Below, one piece after another: positions 5,621 through 7,289 of a stretch of 7,289 bases of DNA. Source of the DNA: Victivallales bacterium Lenti_02. GTDB lineage: Bacteria > Verrucomicrobiota > Lentisphaeria > Oligosphaerales > Lenti-02. The notes beneath the pieces were generated by a model, which did not search any database, was not told the DNA's origin, and saw only the letters and a program-made list of their open reading frames with translations. The position numbers were made by a program, and so were the translations under genes. Location of the stretch: contig LVAZ01000506.1 in the NCBI GenBank assembly GCA_001603055.1, positions 1 to 7,289 of the forward strand, written 5' to 3'. How positions within the stretch are numbered: the stretch's first letter is position 1; each line of letters opens with the position of its first letter.

Positions 5621-7084
5621 CTACTTGCCGTCGCGGGGATGGCGCTTCTTCAGCTCCGCCACCCACTCGCCGCGGCCGGTCGCTTCGAGCCGTTCGCAGT
5701 ACCTGGGCAGAACCCCCTTCGAGTGGAAGGGGCCGCCTTCGCGCATCACCGTCCAGATGGGGTCGATCCCGTCGGGAATCGCGGCCATCCGGTCCTCGTG
5801 CCAGTTCACCAGCAGCCGCGCCCCCTGGGCCGCGAGGTCGGGACGCTCGTCCACCAGATTCCTGGTCTCGTGCGGGTCCTCGACCACGTTGAACAGCATC
5901 TCGCGGGGATAGAGATGGAAGAAGTCGTGGATGACGCGGATGTAGAGGTAGTCGCCGAACCGCACGCTCCGCATGGCCCCGTGGCACGACTGCCCGAGCA
6001 CCAGATACTCGTGCCCGCAGTCGGCCCCCTCGCGCAGAGCGGGCGCATAGCTCCTGCCCTGCCAGCCGGGGAAGGGTTTCACCCCGAGCAAATCGGCCAC
6101 CGTGGGCGCGAGATCGAGATTGTAATGGAAGCCATTGTCCACCTGACCCTGCCGCAGCCCCGGCCAGCGCACGATCATGGGAATGCGGTGGGTGATGTAG
6201 TCGCTCAGCCCGTGCTCGCCGTAGCAGTTCAGCTCGCCCAGGTCCTCGCCGTGGTCGCTGGTGACGAGAATGGCGGTGTCGTCGAGCACGCCCTCGGCTT
6301 CGAGCTTGTCGAGCAACTGGCCGATGTGCCCGTCCATGAACCGGATACCGCAGTCGTAGCCGTCGATCATGCGCCGCCAGTCGGCCATGTCGCGGATTTG
6401 GCCCATGTGGCGGGCCTGGAATTGGGGCGGCACCTGGTCGTTCCACATGCCCACCTCCCAGGCCCCATGCCCGCCGCAGCGCTTGCGGTCCTGCTCGATG
6501 ATCTCGGGAGTCATCCACGCCGGCAGCGGCTCGTCGGCGAAGGGATTGCCGAACTCCGCCGGTGCCCGGTAGGGGGTGTGGGGGTCCCAGTAGTTGATGT
6601 GCAGCAGCCAGTTGTCGTCCTTGGCATTGCGGTCGAGCCAGCTCATCACCGTCGGGGTGACCTCCTCGGCCGACTCCATACCCCCCTTGCCCGTGTTCAG
6701 CGTCTCGTTGAACCCGGCATTGAACCACCACGCCGAATGGCGCTCGGCGAAGGGATTCACCGAGGCGGTCTTGAATCCGGCCTTGCGGAAGGTCATCCAC
6801 AGGTTGTTCATCGAGAAGGTGCTGCGGAAACTGCGCGGCTCCCCTTCCAGCCGCATGTCCGCCGCCGTCCCCCCGTGCCCGATCACCCCCGTGTGAATCC
6901 CGAACTGGCCGCTGACCAAGGCCGCGCGCGCAGGCAGGCAGGGCGCGTCCGAGCAGTAGTAATTGTCGAACCGCACCCCTTCGGCAGCGATGCGGTCGAT
7001 GTTCGGGCTGGTGTCCCGATGGTAGCCATAGCAACCGAGATGGTCGGGGCGGAGGGTGTCGAGATCGAGAATCAGCACGCGCAT
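5621..7084 (-). CDS. Sulfatase (type I, Cys-type, formylglycine-dependent) without signal peptide
   Basis: The 487-residue protein belongs to the alkaline phosphatase-like sulfatase family, which hydrolyses sulfate esters. It opens M-R-V-L-I-L-D-L-D-T-L-R-P-D-H-L-G, with Asp7/Asp9 in the place of the N-terminal metal ligands. The catalytic signature is C49-L-P-A-R53 followed by A-A-L-V-S-G; Cys49 is the residue expected to become formylglycine. W-D-P-H-T-P-Y at 166-172 and T-S-D-H-G-E at 275-280 (D277, H278) supply further metal and active-site residues. The start at 7084 was chosen because AGGAG lies 8 nt upstream and the family motif begins at once; a GTG at 7174 would extend the protein into the tandem repeats. 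From this start there is no signal peptide, so the enzyme should act in the cytoplasm on an imported small substrate, in contrast to most exported glycan sulfatases. The substrate is not predictable here. No formylglycine-generating enzyme or anaerobic sulfatase-maturating enzyme gene is in the window. It forms an operon with mutY. Confidence 0.95.
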   Translation of the reverse strand: MRVLILDLDTLRPDHLGCYGYHRDTSPNIDRIAAEGVRFDNYYCSDAPCLPARAALVSGQFGIHTGVIGHGGTAADMRLEGEPRSFRSTFSMNNLWMTFRKAGFKTASVNPFAERHSAWWFNAGFNETLNTGKGGMESAEEVTPTVMSWLDRNAKDDNWLLHINYWDPHTPYRAPAEFGNPFADEPLPAWMTPEIIEQDRKRCGGHGAWEVGMWNDQVPPQFQARHMGQIRDMADWRRMIDGYDCGIRFMDGHIGQLLDKLEAEGVLDDTAILVTSDHGEDLGELNCYGEHGLSDYITHRIPMIVRWPGLRQGQVDNGFHYNLDLAPTVADLLGVKPFPGWQGRSYAPALREGADCGHEYLVLGQSCHGAMRSVRFGDYLYIRVIHDFFHLYPREMLFNVVEDPHETRNLVDERPDLAAQGARLLVNWHEDRMAAIPDGIDPIWTVMREGGPFHSKGVLPRYCERLEATGRGEWVAELKKRHPRDGK

Positions 7085-7092
7085 GGGCGAAA

Positions 7093-7097
7093 CTCCT
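7093..7097 (-). promoter_or_regulatory. Shine-Dalgarno site deciding the sulfatase start
   Basis: On the minus strand AGGAG lies 8 nt before the ATG at 7084. This supports the short form of the protein, which begins directly with the sulfatase core and has no leader. Confidence 0.7.
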
Positions 7098-7124
7098 ACT
7101 GGCGGGGTGCGGGATACAGCCCAC

Positions 7125-7153
7125 AATATTCTTCCACTCTCAACGATTGCCAA
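7125..7153 (-). promoter_or_regulatory. Sigma70-like promoter for the sulfatase-mutY operon
   Basis: On the minus strand TTGGCA (7153-7148, 5 of 6 to the -35 consensus) and AATATT (7130-7125, 4 of 6 to the -10 consensus) are 17 bp apart. Transcription would begin near 7118, leaving about 34 nt before the ATG. The -35 element ends only 4 bp from the first unit of the 33-bp repeat array, so the repeats lie directly upstream of the promoter. This rests on sequence match only. Confidence 0.4.
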
Positions 7154-7157
7154 CCCC

Positions 7158-7289
7158 GTTCGTAGTCCCGGCACCAGCCTGCCGCCTTCCGTTCGTAGTA
7201 CAGGCTTCAGCCTGCCGTCTTCCGTTTGTAGTACAGGCTTCAGCCTGCCGCCTTCCGTTCGTAGTACAGGCTTCAGCCTGCCGCCTTCC
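7158..7289. repeat. Tandem array of four 33-bp palindrome-containing units, continuing past the window edge
   Basis: Four exact-length units occupy 7158-7190, 7191-7223, 7224-7256 and 7257-7289. Units 2-4 are nearly identical, with single changes at one site each in units 2 and 3. All three keep the near-palindrome CAGGCTTCAGCCTG, a perfect 6-bp stem with a TC loop. Unit 1, next to the sulfatase promoter, is diverged in this core (CCGGCACCAGCCTG) and has lost part of the stem. Because 33 is a multiple of 3, two of three minus-strand frames stay open through the array, one giving the 11-residue repeat E-G-G-R-L-K-P-V-L-R-T. This explains spurious upstream extension of the sulfatase frame. The last unit ends exactly at the window edge, so the total copy number is unknown. 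There are no unique spacers, so this is not a CRISPR array. Confidence 0.92.

Noticed and set aside
4557..7124. An 855-codon open frame on the minus strand that would make an N-terminally extended MutY.
   Set aside because: Its upstream part is the sulfatase gene read in another frame and gives a low-complexity Arg/Pro/Ala-rich sequence. MutY motifs begin only at the ATG at 5612, and the sulfatase motifs are in the other frame.
5639..7165. A 508-codon open frame on the plus strand, antisense to the sulfatase.
   Set aside because: It lies opposite a gene with clear catalytic motifs. Long antisense frames are expected in GC-rich coding DNA, and the translation has no recognisable domain.
7085..7174. 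A 30-residue N-terminal extension of the sulfatase from the GTG at 7174.
   Set aside because: It begins inside a tandem repeat unit, has no signal peptide character, crosses the proposed promoter, and lacks a ribosome site like the AGGAG in front of 7084.
7158..7289. A CRISPR array.
   Set aside because: The 33-bp units are directly adjacent with no unique spacers, and no cas gene is present.

Overview
The window is a GC-rich (about two thirds G+C by eye), gene-dense bacterial segment. It carries six protein genes, one intergenic inverted-repeat element and one short tandem-repeat array. The gene mix is a signal-less sulfatase, a URO-D/MtaA-like methyltransferase-fold protein, a CapA-like metallophosphatase and a secreted beta-rich protein with a CBM-like N-terminus. 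Together with dispersed palindromic repeats this resembles Lentisphaerota, Kiritimatiellota, Verrucomicrobiota or Planctomycetota genomes. That placement is an inference from gene content; no taxonomic marker is present.

Layout. Positions 1-486 (+) hold the 3' part of an unrecognised gene cut by the window edge. It is followed after 18 bp by a secreted protein (505-1851, +) that looks co-transcribed with it. This pair ends tail to tail, 1 bp apart, against a URO-D-family gene on the minus strand (1853-2863). The URO-D gene is divergent from a CapA-family gene (3029-4234, +). The 165-bp region between them carries a promoter-like sequence in each direction. A 322-bp gap between the convergent capA-like gene and mutY (4235-4556) holds a long, REP/BIME-like pair of inverted palindromic units (4294-4412). 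On the minus strand a sulfatase (7084 to 5621) and mutY (5612 to 4557) form a two-gene operon with an 8-bp gap. A promoter-like sequence lies upstream of the sulfatase, and four copies of a 33-bp palindrome-containing repeat (7158-7289) run to the window edge.

How the genes fit together. MutY is a housekeeping repair enzyme that removes adenine opposite 8-oxoguanine; its C-terminal domain has a complete Nudix signature. The sulfatase upstream probably desulfates a small sulfated compound or oligosaccharide in the cytoplasm, because no export signal is visible. The URO-D-like, CapA-like and secreted proteins are typical accessory genes of glycan-degrading bacteria, but no shared pathway can be shown from the sequence. 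I see no defence system, CRISPR array, integrase, transposase, tRNA or rRNA. The most unusual material is the repeat structure, above all the inverted pair at 4294-4412. The only two differences between its arms are compensatory within each arm's own small hairpin.
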